Assembly: GCA_049600855.1 (NCBI GenBank)
Contig: JBMYQA010000195.1
Coordinates: forward strand, 1-11,508
DNA from: JBMYQA01 sp049600855
GTDB taxonomy: Bacteria; Bacteroidota; Bacteroidia; Cytophagales; Flammeovirgaceae
Length of the DNA: 11,508 bases
Reading direction: 5' to 3'
Shown: positions 1 through 7,073 of the stretch, piece by piece
How positions within the stretch are numbered: the first letter of the stretch is position 1
Layout of the letters: each line of letters starts with the position of its first letter
Program-made: the position numbers and the translations under genes
The notes under the pieces: model-generated
Told to the model about the DNA's origin: nothing
What the model saw: only the letters and a program-made list of their open reading frames with translations
Databases searched by the model: none

Positions 1-2
1 GC

Positions 3-89
3 TATTCATCCAACCAGCTCAGTTTCATTATTTTGCTCTTTCTAATTTCGTTAATTGGCATTTATAAGATTTTTAGCCGAAAGGATTAG
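3..89 (+). CDS. C-terminal tail of a membrane protein (partial, enters from left edge)
   Basis: The third forward frame is open from the window edge to a TAG stop at 87-89, giving 28 residues. They contain a strongly hydrophobic run, FIILLFLISLIGIYKIF, followed by a short basic end (SRKD). This looks like the last transmembrane helix and short cytoplasmic tail of a protein whose body lies left of the window. The two other forward frames stop within the same stretch. No family can be named from so short a piece. A chance hydrophobic reading of AT-rich DNA is the main alternative. Confidence 0.45.
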   Translation, partial: YSSNQLSFIILLFLISLIGIYKIFSRKD

Positions 90-153
90 CGTATTTTGAA
101 GAGATGTTTTCTAACTTAGTCCTCTTCATTTGTGTACTAAACTTGTTTGGAAT

Positions 154-927
154 ATGTTTTACGTGCTCTCAAAAACCATTTATGTTTTAGGCATGCCCAT
201 GACTTGGGTACTTTTATTAATTGGGTACAGTCTGTTTGCCAAAGGAAGGAAAAAGAACATTATCATCGGCATTACTTTTCTTTTCTTGTATTTAAGTAGT
301 ACGCCACAAATTGTGAATCGTTTGATGTTGGCTTGGGAACTTCCAGGAACGCCTTATCAAGCTATTACGCAACCTTATGATGTAGGCATTATCCTTTCAG
401 GTCCAGTAAAACACAACAAAGCGCCTTACGATCGGGTACATATTGATAAAGGATCAGGAAGGTTTTTACACGCAGCTGAATTGTATCACAAAGGGTTGGT
501 AAAAACACTATTAGTTACAGGAGGACATCAACAAATCAAGAAAAAAATGATTAATGAAGCGGTGCTAATCAAAAAAGTATTGCTGCAAGCAGGTGTACCC
601 GATTCTGTGATTATTTTAGAAAAGCAAGCTAAAAACACCCACGAAAATGCCAAACTTTCTGCGGAGCTATTAAGAGCACAGTTTCCTAATCAGCGCTATC
701 TAGTAATTACCTCCGCATTTCACATGAGAAGATCACTCGCTTGTTTCCGAAGTAAAAAAGTGCAGTTAGCAGTAGATGGTTTTAGTACAGACTTTTATAC
801 TACTGACCCAGATAAAGTAAGTAGTTTCATGAGCTACCTTCCCAATGCACGGGCTTTTGATACCTTTAATGTACTCGCTAAAGAAGTGATGGGCTATGTA
901 GTTTATAAATTAGTAGGTTATGCTTAA
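154..927 (+). CDS. YdcF/SanA/ElyC-type DUF218 membrane protein
   Basis: This 257-residue protein has two predicted N-terminal membrane helices (about residues 9-28 and 35-54) followed by a DUF218 domain. The domain shows its usual signposts: a glycine-containing strand after the membrane part (VGIILSGPV, about 77-85), an LLVTGG strand (around 117), the segment KNTHENA, and LVITSAFHMRRS, the family's conserved (T/S)xxxHxxR-like motif. Members include E. coli SanA, YdcF and ElyC, some linked to cell-envelope barrier function or lipid-carrier metabolism; the chemistry is poorly defined. An in-frame TTG at 130 would add eight residues, but I chose the ATG at 154 because it sits just before the first hydrophobic segment. 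The gene ends 11 bp from the end of the convergent hydrolase gene with no room for a terminator between them. The family call is fairly firm; the specific role is unknown. Confidence 0.82.
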   Translation: MFYVLSKTIYVLGMPMTWVLLLIGYSLFAKGRKKNIIIGITFLFLYLSSTPQIVNRLMLAWELPGTPYQAITQPYDVGIILSGPVKHNKAPYDRVHIDKGSGRFLHAAELYHKGLVKTLLVTGGHQQIKKKMINEAVLIKKVLLQAGVPDSVIILEKQAKNTHENAKLSAELLRAQFPNQRYLVITSAFHMRRSLACFRSKKVQLAVDGFSTDFYTTDPDKVSSFMSYLPNARAFDTFNVLAKEVMGYVVYKLVGYA

Positions 928-938
928 ACCCAAGTCCA

Positions 939-2189
939 TTAATTCTGTTTGTAGAAATCTAAGTGGGCAAAGTTCGGGTAATATTCTTTGGTTCTTTCTT
1001 TTTCATACTGATAAATCATTTTACCCAAATTAGCCATAAAAGGAAAGCCGATCGTTTCATATTCGTAGTGATTGTCGTTGAAAATCCGATTCTCATTGGT
1101 ATAAATGCAAGCAGTGAGCAAAAACTCTATACCATTCTGATAGTCAACCACATAGGCATTGTCAATTAGAAACCCATAGGCATCGCCAATTTTATTAAAA
1201 ATTCGAATGTGTGATGGAATGTGTTGTCGGGAATCTCCATACATGAAAAACTTGACATAGCTTTCAAAATATTGGGTAGTGTCGTAAGTAGGATACTTAC
1301 TTTCATTAGGTAAAGCCCCCATCCACTTTCTGACGTAGTTTAATTGTTGCGCGGTGAGGTTAAAACGTTGATAATAAGGGACAGATTCTGGAAAAAAAAT
1401 GGAGCGCAACATCAACTGCATCTCTTTAATAGGAAAACGATTCTTCTTTGAAAAATCTTTTCCTCCCCCAATCACTTCATTTCCAAGTAACTCTCCTTTA
1501 CCTAACACAATAGGAGTTTTTGTACAGTAATCACCCATAGCTATCGTTTCATTTTTCCGGAAAATTAGCTTTCCTTCCTTCTCAAACCGTATGGGGTTAC
1601 ACGTTTTATTTTGAGTTTCATCTAAAAATTGCTCCAAGCGATGCACAATTATTGTATTCCGATATCCTTTTTCCTGAAGCTTTTGATGGATGTAATCTTG
1701 ACCAAGTAACTCATACAACCGATTATACGCCTCATTATCACTCACCAACAAAATGCGTTTGATGTAATGGGCTACCGAAGGAACTCCCGACTCAGAAGTA
1801 GAATCTACCAATGCAGCGCTTTGCCAATGATGTACACGATCCGTAAACATGGGCGTGTGCATATCCAACCCATTGATATTCAATTCATTCAAATATTCCA
1901 ATGTGAGTAAAACTATAGGCAACTTAACCGTACTGGCCGGATAGAAATAGCGATTTTCATCTACATTATAGGAATAACTTGAAAAAAAGGGTTGATTATC
2001 TACATTTCGATTAATTTGTGTGTAATAAATCTGAACTTGATAGTCATCAATACCTTGAATGACTTCAGCAAATTCTTGTTCATGCTGTTCTAATAGCGTT
2101 TCTAATAAACCTGCTGGTTGTTCACAAGCTGCCATAAAAAAAAGGGGAAACAGTAAACGTGTTGATGTAAAGATTTGTTCCAGTCTCAT
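939..2189 (-). CDS. Class A beta-lactamase-fold serine hydrolase, predicted lipoprotein
   Basis: This 416-residue protein carries the penicillin-recognising serine hydrolase signature in order: S86-T-V-K89 (SxxK), S150-D-N152 (SDN) and K333-I-G335 in the place of KTG. The start was placed at the ATG at 2189 because it gives a lipoprotein signal: a hydrophobic stretch ending F-M-A-A-C with Cys22. An in-frame ATG at 2252 would add 21 residues and bury the signal. The SxxK-SDN spacing (64) is close to class A enzymes, but SDN to KTG is about 183 residues against about 100 in TEM-type enzymes, so there is a large insertion. I could not place the Glu166 equivalent of the omega loop. The fold resembles the beta-lactamase2 family. 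Activity may be on beta-lactams, peptidoglycan peptides or something else. It lies downstream of crtD on the same strand (129 bp gap) and may be cotranscribed. Resistance should not be assumed. Confidence 0.8.
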   Translation of the reverse strand: MRLEQIFTSTRLLFPLFFMAACEQPAGLLETLLEQHEQEFAEVIQGIDDYQVQIYYTQINRNVDNQPFFSSYSYNVDENRYFYPASTVKLPIVLLTLEYLNELNINGLDMHTPMFTDRVHHWQSAALVDSTSESGVPSVAHYIKRILLVSDNEAYNRLYELLGQDYIHQKLQEKGYRNTIIVHRLEQFLDETQNKTCNPIRFEKEGKLIFRKNETIAMGDYCTKTPIVLGKGELLGNEVIGGGKDFSKKNRFPIKEMQLMLRSIFFPESVPYYQRFNLTAQQLNYVRKWMGALPNESKYPTYDTTQYFESYVKFFMYGDSRQHIPSHIRIFNKIGDAYGFLIDNAYVVDYQNGIEFLLTACIYTNENRIFNDNHYEYETIGFPFMANLGKMIYQYEKERTKEYYPNFAHLDFYKQN

Positions 2190-2318
2190 TTGATTTTCCA
2201 AAATGTAGTCCACGAACAAGTTTATGACTTCCATTTGAAAATGCCTATGCATGTGGACAATTTCCGCCTGTTGCCTTGCTTAAACAAATGGGGAAAAGCT
2301 CGATTCTTCACATCATTT

Positions 2319-3791
2319 TTATTTGCTACCGACTAAATCGCCCACAATTTTTGCAGAAAGCAAACAAAGCGGAATTCCCCCACCAGGGTGTACACTTCCT
2401 CCACAAAAATATAAGTTTTCAAATTGCTTGGAAAAGTTGGGATGCCTCAAAAACGCTGCATATCGATTATTACTGCTATTTCCATACAATGCTCCCTGAC
2501 TTGAAGCCGTTCGCAATTCAATTAACTTGGGATCTAAGATTTTTTCAAATAAGATGTGCTTTTGAATCGGTCGATTTAACACACGTTCTAATTTTTTGAT
2601 GATATTCGCTCTGGCCGTAGCAATCAATTGCTCCCAGTCCTGTCCAGCATCATTTGGGGTATTAATCATTACAAACCAATTTTCTGCTCCTTGGGGAGCA
2701 TCAGCAGGAACCTGCTTGGCACTGATGAAAACATAAACGGTAGGGTCTTCGTAGATGGTTTGTTGTTGAAATAAGCAGTTAAATTCTTCTTCGTAGTTTT
2801 CCGAGAAAAAGATATTGTGCAAATCTAATTCTGGAAACTCTTCATTCATTCCCCAATAGAAAATCAAAGCCGAACTGGATTTTGGCTGATTCAAGAGCTT
2901 CTCAGGATGTTTACTTTTAGGCAACAACTTTCTGTACGTATTCACCACATCCACATTACTCACTACTAAGTTAGCAGGAACAAATTCCTGCTTAAGTTTT
3001 ATCCCTTTCACCAATTGCTGATCTACCACAATTTCAGTGATCGTTTCATTAAAATGAAAGTGGACTCCTACCTCTTTCGCTAAAGCAAATAAACTTTGCG
3101 TAATGCTATACATGCCATCTTTTGGAAAAAAAGCACCAATTTCATGCTCCAAATGCGAGATAATATTCAAAGTAGCAGGCGCTTCATAAGGGTTAGAGCC
3201 ATTATAGGTCGCATAACGATCAAACAATTGAACCGTTTTTGGATTGGAAAACAATTGCTGATTGGCCTGATGCATAGATCGAAATACATCCAATTTATAG
3301 ACCTGCAGCAAAGATTTAAAGGTTTCCCAATTTAAGTAGGTAGCACGTTTATGCAGCGATTTATTCAGAAAAACAGGATTGGTAATTTGGTAAAGCTCCT
3401 TCGCCTTGTGGAAAAAACGTTTAATTTTTGCTTCAGATTCTCCTAATTTATCTTTCAGTTCATGAGTAAATTTACGAATGTCGGCATACGCATTTAAGCG
3501 TGTACCATCCTCATAAAAATATTTACAAACAACAGGTAGCTGTTCAAAATCAAAATGAGCCTTATAGTCCTTTTGGAATAGCTCAAAGAGTTCAATCACG
3601 TATTGAGGCATGGTAAACAGGGATGGGCCTGCATCAAACCGAAATCCGTTGTGAATAAACTCGGTTAATTTTCCTCCAGGTTTCTCATTTGAATCGTAAA
3701 CACTGACTTGGTAACCCAAATGTTGTAATCGAATAGCAGCAGCAATACCTGCAATGCCTGCACCAATAACAATCGCCTTTTTCTCTTTCAT
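2319..3791 (-). CDS. crtD: Carotenoid desaturase, CrtD type (CrtI/phytoene desaturase superfamily)
   Basis: This 490-residue FAD-dependent desaturase is a normal length for the family. The N-terminus has a dinucleotide-binding beta-alpha-beta fold (AIVIGAGIAGIAAAIRL, G10xG12xxG15), followed by PGGKL and the segment FRFDAGPSLFTMP. The C-terminus has the family's second FAD signature, LYFCGGSVHPGGGIPLCLLS. The GPSLFTMP form, rather than GPSWYWMP as in Bacteroidota CrtI, favours CrtD, the 1-hydroxycarotenoid 3,4-desaturase that adds the 3,4 double bond in myxol-, saproxanthin- or flexixanthin-like pigments. It would act at the cytoplasmic membrane. No crtB, crtW, crtZ or crtY lies nearby, so the gene is separated from any core pigment cluster. 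The superfamily is certain; CrtD rather than CrtI is judged from memory of motif variants. Confidence 0.85.
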   Translation of the reverse strand: MKEKKAIVIGAGIAGIAAAIRLQHLGYQVSVYDSNEKPGGKLTEFIHNGFRFDAGPSLFTMPQYVIELFELFQKDYKAHFDFEQLPVVCKYFYEDGTRLNAYADIRKFTHELKDKLGESEAKIKRFFHKAKELYQITNPVFLNKSLHKRATYLNWETFKSLLQVYKLDVFRSMHQANQQLFSNPKTVQLFDRYATYNGSNPYEAPATLNIISHLEHEIGAFFPKDGMYSITQSLFALAKEVGVHFHFNETITEIVVDQQLVKGIKLKQEFVPANLVVSNVDVVNTYRKLLPKSKHPEKLLNQPKSSSALIFYWGMNEEFPELDLHNIFFSENYEEEFNCLFQQQTIYEDPTVYVFISAKQVPADAPQGAENWFVMINTPNDAGQDWEQLIATARANIIKKLERVLNRPIQKHILFEKILDPKLIELRTASSQGALYGNSSNNRYAAFLRHPNFSKQFENLYFCGGSVHPGGGIPLCLLSAKIVGDLVGSK

Positions 3792-3803
3792 GAAGCCAAT
3801 CCT

Positions 3804-3936
3804 ATCAATCGTATTTTAAATCGTTTGCAAACTATATCATCAACTAAGAAATACACAATTAGTTTAAGATAAACCGTCGTTTAGCGATGTTTTACTGCAG
3901 TTCAGATAATAAAATCTGTTTTTTTATACGATTGAT
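3804..3936. repeat. 11-bp perfect inverted repeat flanking the crtD/chitinase intergenic region
   Basis: ATCAATCGTAT at 3804-3814 is exactly matched by its reverse complement ATACGATTGAT at 3926-3936. The left arm lies 12 bp upstream of the crtD ATG and the right arm 29 bp upstream of the chitinase ATG. The arms are 111 bp apart, so they are more likely two copies of a protein-binding half site or looping site than a stem. Function is inferred only from position. Confidence 0.4.
3828..3858 (-). promoter_or_regulatory. Possible Bacteroidota-type promoter for crtD
   Basis: On the minus strand, TATAGTTTG (3828-3836) resembles the Bacteroidota -7 element TAnnTTTG with one extra base between the halves. 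A TTG (3856-3858) lies 19 bp upstream as a -33 candidate. It sits about 37 bp from the crtD ATG. The match is inexact, so this is tentative. Confidence 0.3.
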
Positions 3937-3965
3937 CTATCTTCAAGAAAACTAAACTAGAAGAT

Positions 3966-6872
3966 ATGAAAACGAAACATCGCTCATTTCTATTCATGCT
4001 GATTTTTTGCGCATTCAGCATCACTCAAATCTTTGCGCAATATAACTTTCCCGATTGTGGCACTCCTTGGGATCCTGCCAATGCCCCCTTTAGAACTGGG
4101 GATGTGGTATCTTACCAAGGGAACAATTACACCGCCAAGTACTACACCACCTCCACGCCTGGTAGTGGCGAGTGGACCAATAATGGCCCTTGTGGTGTTG
4201 ATGCCGTAGGCCCTGACTACGCAGGACCACAGCGAATCATTGGGTACTTACCCACTTGGCAAAAGTCATGGGATCGCGCCAATTTTAATCCTAATGCGGC
4301 AACACACATCAATATCTCCTTTCTGGAGTTTATTCAAAACAACAACGACTATACCAGTAACAATTTTTCCAGTGTGGCATTTAAGCAGCAGTCGATAGAC
4401 GATGTGGATAGTGTGCTTTTCGATCTGGGTATTCTGGCCGAATCGCATCAAGCGGGTGTTACCGTATCAATCGCTTTAGGAGGTGCTATCGATTACTCGT
4501 TCTTGTGGCTCATGAATAAATACCACAACAACGACGCTAAGCTAGATGAGATTGCTGAATTGATCAAAACCTTTGTAGTATCAAGAAACCTCGATGGAGT
4601 AGATTTGGACATGGAAGCTTGGTGGCAAGACCCTGCTGTGAACAAGATGACTGACGAGGGTGGTCGTGTTCGTGGCGATAAATGGGGCGGTACCGATGCA
4701 GGCCCTCACCCTGCTGGTTTAGGGCTTACTAAACTAGCCAAAAAACTGCGCGAAAAAATGCCGAACAAACTCATCACGGCAGCAGTATTTGGAACCAGCT
4801 GGTACGGCAATAACTACGATGATGAAATGGTGCAGTACATGGATTGGCTTGGCCTGATGACCTATGACTTTACGGGCTCTTGGGATGCTTCAGCCGTAGG
4901 TCCGCACTCTTCGCTTTATAAAGTACCTAGTGGTTACCAAGGTCAGTCGGCCAACAACCCCATCTACTCTGCGGAAGACGCACTGGAATATTGGATGGGT
5001 TTTGCAGAACCCGCTTGGAACCACGATGGTGGTTTTGCAGTACCCAAGGCCAAACTAGCCATTGGTGTTCCTTGCTATGGCTATGATATGGCATTGCCCA
5101 AAACCAATGGGGGCAATGGGTTTGAGTTTGTACCCTACAAAGACATTGTAGCTCAATACCCCAATGCGGCAACGAGTTATGATCCTAACTTTGTGAGTCA
5201 ACGTGGAGGTTATATTGGAGAGGATGGCAAAAAACTCTATTACAATACACCAGAGTTGGCGGCTGCCAAAATCAACTACACACACGACTACGGGCACCAA
5301 GGGATCATCGTGTGGGAAATGACCATGGATGCCCCCTACAACAGCAGCTCTTCTATCCTAAAAGCCATGATGGATGCCAAGATCGCCCAAGAAGGCGGCA
5401 ATAATAATCCTAATGTTTCACTAAATACTCCCGACTCGGTAGCAGTGGGTAGTAACGTAACACTCTCTGCCGATGCTTCTGATACAGATGGCAGCATTGC
5501 TCAGGTAGCGTTCTTTGTTGATGGGATTTCTATAGGTGTAGATGCCACTGCCCCTTACTCAGTGAACTGGATTGCCTCTTCGACAGGAACTGTATCAATT
5601 TCAGCTGTGGCTACTGACAATGAAGGCGCTACAGGCAGTAATACCCGTTCAATGGTAATAGAAGATACTACCAATACCAACGAAGCCCCAACGGTAAGCG
5701 TCTCTGCTCCTTCCAGTGCTACCACAGGAACTTCGGTTACACTCAGCGCCACAGCATCCGATGCGGATGGTACCATAACACAAGTGCAATTCTTTGTGGA
5801 TAATACCTTGGTAGGCACTGACGATACTTCACCCTATTCAGTAGCGTGGACAGCCGTCTTGGGCACCCATTCCGTCACAGCAGTAGCTACTGATAACGAC
5901 AATGCCAGTACAACTTCTACAGCAGTAAATATGACTGTTTCGGATGTAGTAGATCCAAACAATCCTCCTACCATCTCGCTGGCAGGACCTACCTCTGGAC
6001 TTGAAGGCGATGTACTTACCTTTACAGCTACCGCTTCGGATACTGATGGTACCATTAGCCAAGTGGAGTTCTTTCTCAATGGTACCGTTTCCTTAGGGAT
6101 AGATACTGATTCACCTTACAGCCTCGACTGGACAAGTGTAGAGGGGAACCAATCCATTACTGCTACCGCCACGGATGATGATGGAGCATCCACCACTTCA
6201 GCAGCAATATTGGTACAAGTAAGTGGTACAGGTAACGGAGTGTGCGATGGCGTAGACGCTTATGTACCCAACCAAACCTATCTGGGTGGAGATCGTGTAG
6301 TGGCTGTTGACCCTGCCACAGGCCAAAGTGCCCTATTTGAAGCGAAATGGTGGACCAATAGTGCCCCTGGTGACGACACTTGGCAGTATATCTCCGCATG
6401 TGCTGGCGGTGATACAGGTAGCTGCGGTGGCATAGCTGCATACCGCTCTGGCACCGCTTACAACGGAGGTGATCAAGTAGCCCATGAGGGCAATATCTAT
6501 TCTGCCAAGTGGTGGACGAACACCATTCCTGGTTCTGACAATACTTGGAATCTTGACGGGCCTTGTCCACAAGCAAATGCGCGTGGTATAACTTCTACTC
6601 CGAGTCTGGAAAGTGCCTCCAAACTCATGCTGTACCCTAACCCCGCGTTGCAGGAAGTTAACCTTTCCTTGTACTTAGCTGAGGGGGAAACGCTACGGAT
6701 AACCTTACTTAATGTACAGGGTCAAATATTGAGCACCCTCAAAGATGGGTATATGGCTTCTGGACAACACCGTGTGCAATTTTCCATCGCAGATCTGCCT
6801 GCTGGAGTCTTCCTCATCAAATTGGAAACGGGTAATAATCAGCAACAAATCCTGCGATTATTCAAACGCTAA
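3966..6872 (+). CDS. Secreted multidomain GH18 chitinase with CBM5/12 modules and T9SS sorting domain
   Basis: This 968-residue endo- or exo-acting chitinase hydrolyses beta-1,4-N-acetylglucosamine polymers outside the cell. In order: a signal peptide (residues 1-24, cleavage before Q25 in IFA-QYN); a CBM5/12-like chitin-binding module (about 31-76, with Cys at both ends); a GH18 catalytic barrel (about 89-475) with the intact DxxDxDxE motif D210-G-V-D213-L-D215-M-E217, E217 being the catalytic acid; three Ig-like repeats (482-567, 574-660, 667-753); two more CBM5/12 modules (about 760-815 and 820-867) with the aromatic AKWWTN motif; and a C-terminal T9SS type A sorting domain (about 888-968) starting LYPNP and ending in basic LRLFKR. 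The product should therefore be exported by Sec, then by T9SS, and released or anchored at the surface. It is divergent from crtD and followed by its own terminator. Its GC content and codon choice look higher than its neighbours'. Confidence 0.95.
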   Translation: MKTKHRSFLFMLIFCAFSITQIFAQYNFPDCGTPWDPANAPFRTGDVVSYQGNNYTAKYYTTSTPGSGEWTNNGPCGVDAVGPDYAGPQRIIGYLPTWQKSWDRANFNPNAATHINISFLEFIQNNNDYTSNNFSSVAFKQQSIDDVDSVLFDLGILAESHQAGVTVSIALGGAIDYSFLWLMNKYHNNDAKLDEIAELIKTFVVSRNLDGVDLDMEAWWQDPAVNKMTDEGGRVRGDKWGGTDAGPHPAGLGLTKLAKKLREKMPNKLITAAVFGTSWYGNNYDDEMVQYMDWLGLMTYDFTGSWDASAVGPHSSLYKVPSGYQGQSANNPIYSAEDALEYWMGFAEPAWNHDGGFAVPKAKLAIGVPCYGYDMALPKTNGGNGFEFVPYKDIVAQYPNAATSYDPNFVSQRGGYIGEDGKKLYYNTPELAAAKINYTHDYGHQGIIVWEMTMDAPYNSSSSILKAMMDAKIAQEGGNNNPNVSLNTPDSVAVGSNVTLSADASDTDGSIAQVAFFVDGISIGVDATAPYSVNWIASSTGTVSISAVATDNEGATGSNTRSMVIEDTTNTNEAPTVSVSAPSSATTGTSVTLSATASDADGTITQVQFFVDNTLVGTDDTSPYSVAWTAVLGTHSVTAVATDNDNASTTSTAVNMTVSDVVDPNNPPTISLAGPTSGLEGDVLTFTATASDTDGTISQVEFFLNGTVSLGIDTDSPYSLDWTSVEGNQSITATATDDDGASTTSAAILVQVSGTGNGVCDGVDAYVPNQTYLGGDRVVAVDPATGQSALFEAKWWTNSAPGDDTWQYISACAGGDTGSCGGIAAYRSGTAYNGGDQVAHEGNIYSAKWWTNTIPGSDNTWNLDGPCPQANARGITSTPSLESASKLMLYPNPALQEVNLSLYLAEGETLRITLLNVQGQILSTLKDGYMASGQHRVQFSIADLPAGVFLIKLETGNNQQQILRLFKR
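5409..6224 (+). repeat. Three tandem Ig-like (Big_7-type) repeats inside the chitinase
   Basis: Three copies of about 86 residues start at residues 482, 574 and 667 (periods 92 and 93). Each carries ASD(T/A)DG(S/T)I followed by V-x-F-F-(V/L), then PYS(V/L)xW, then ATD(N/D)(E/D) near its end. The Asp-rich turns could bind calcium. Such modules usually act as spacers between catalytic and binding domains. The copies differ at many positions, so this is an old duplication or a typical domain array rather than a recent DNA repeat. Confidence 0.85.
6243..6566 (+). repeat. Tandem pair of CBM5/12-like chitin-binding modules inside the chitinase
   Basis: Two Cys-bounded modules (C760 onward, and C820 to C867) share A-Y-x-x-x-x-x-Y-x-G-G-D-x-V and AKWWTN, followed by PG(D/S)xxTW. 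A third, related module sits at the N-terminus (nt about 4056-4193), with AKYYTT in place of AKWWTN. The exposed aromatic pair is the usual chitin-contacting platform in this family. Confidence 0.8.
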
Positions 6873-6892
6873 AATCATCCATAATTCATTGG

Positions 6893-6920
6893 AAAGCGGC
6901 TCTTTGGAGTCGCTTTTTTT
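6893..6920 (+). terminator. Rho-independent terminator of the chitinase gene
   Basis: AGCGGCTC (6895-6902) and GAGTCGCT (6907-6914) form an 8-bp stem with one G-U pair and a TTTG loop. A run of seven T (6914-6920) follows, and two A-T pairs can extend the stem. It lies 20 bp after the chitinase stop. Confidence 0.85.
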
Positions 6921-7073
6921 GTGCTATTCCTGGAACTGAACTAAAGCCACTAAAATTGCTGTAAACCTTTATCAATCTCATCAGAAAAGAAAAGTGGTAC
7001 AAAAGTTGGGTTAACCTAAAGACCTTGAATAACTAATACTTACCGCTTGCGAATCAGACTAATTACCTCGGAT

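Noticed and set aside
2276..2599. 107-codon plus-strand frame
   Set aside because: It lies almost wholly antisense to the 3' end of crtD, which has full family motifs; the product resembles nothing.
3903..3925. Hairpin CAGAT-AATAAA-ATCTG followed by seven T upstream of the chitinase, possible attenuator
   Set aside because: The stem is only 5 bp and A/T-rich; too weak to claim as a terminator or attenuator, though it lies in the likely 5' leader.
6163..6576. 137-codon minus-strand frame in the chitinase
   Set aside because: It is a shadow of the chitin-binding modules; the Trp/His/Arg-rich product is typical of antisense reading.
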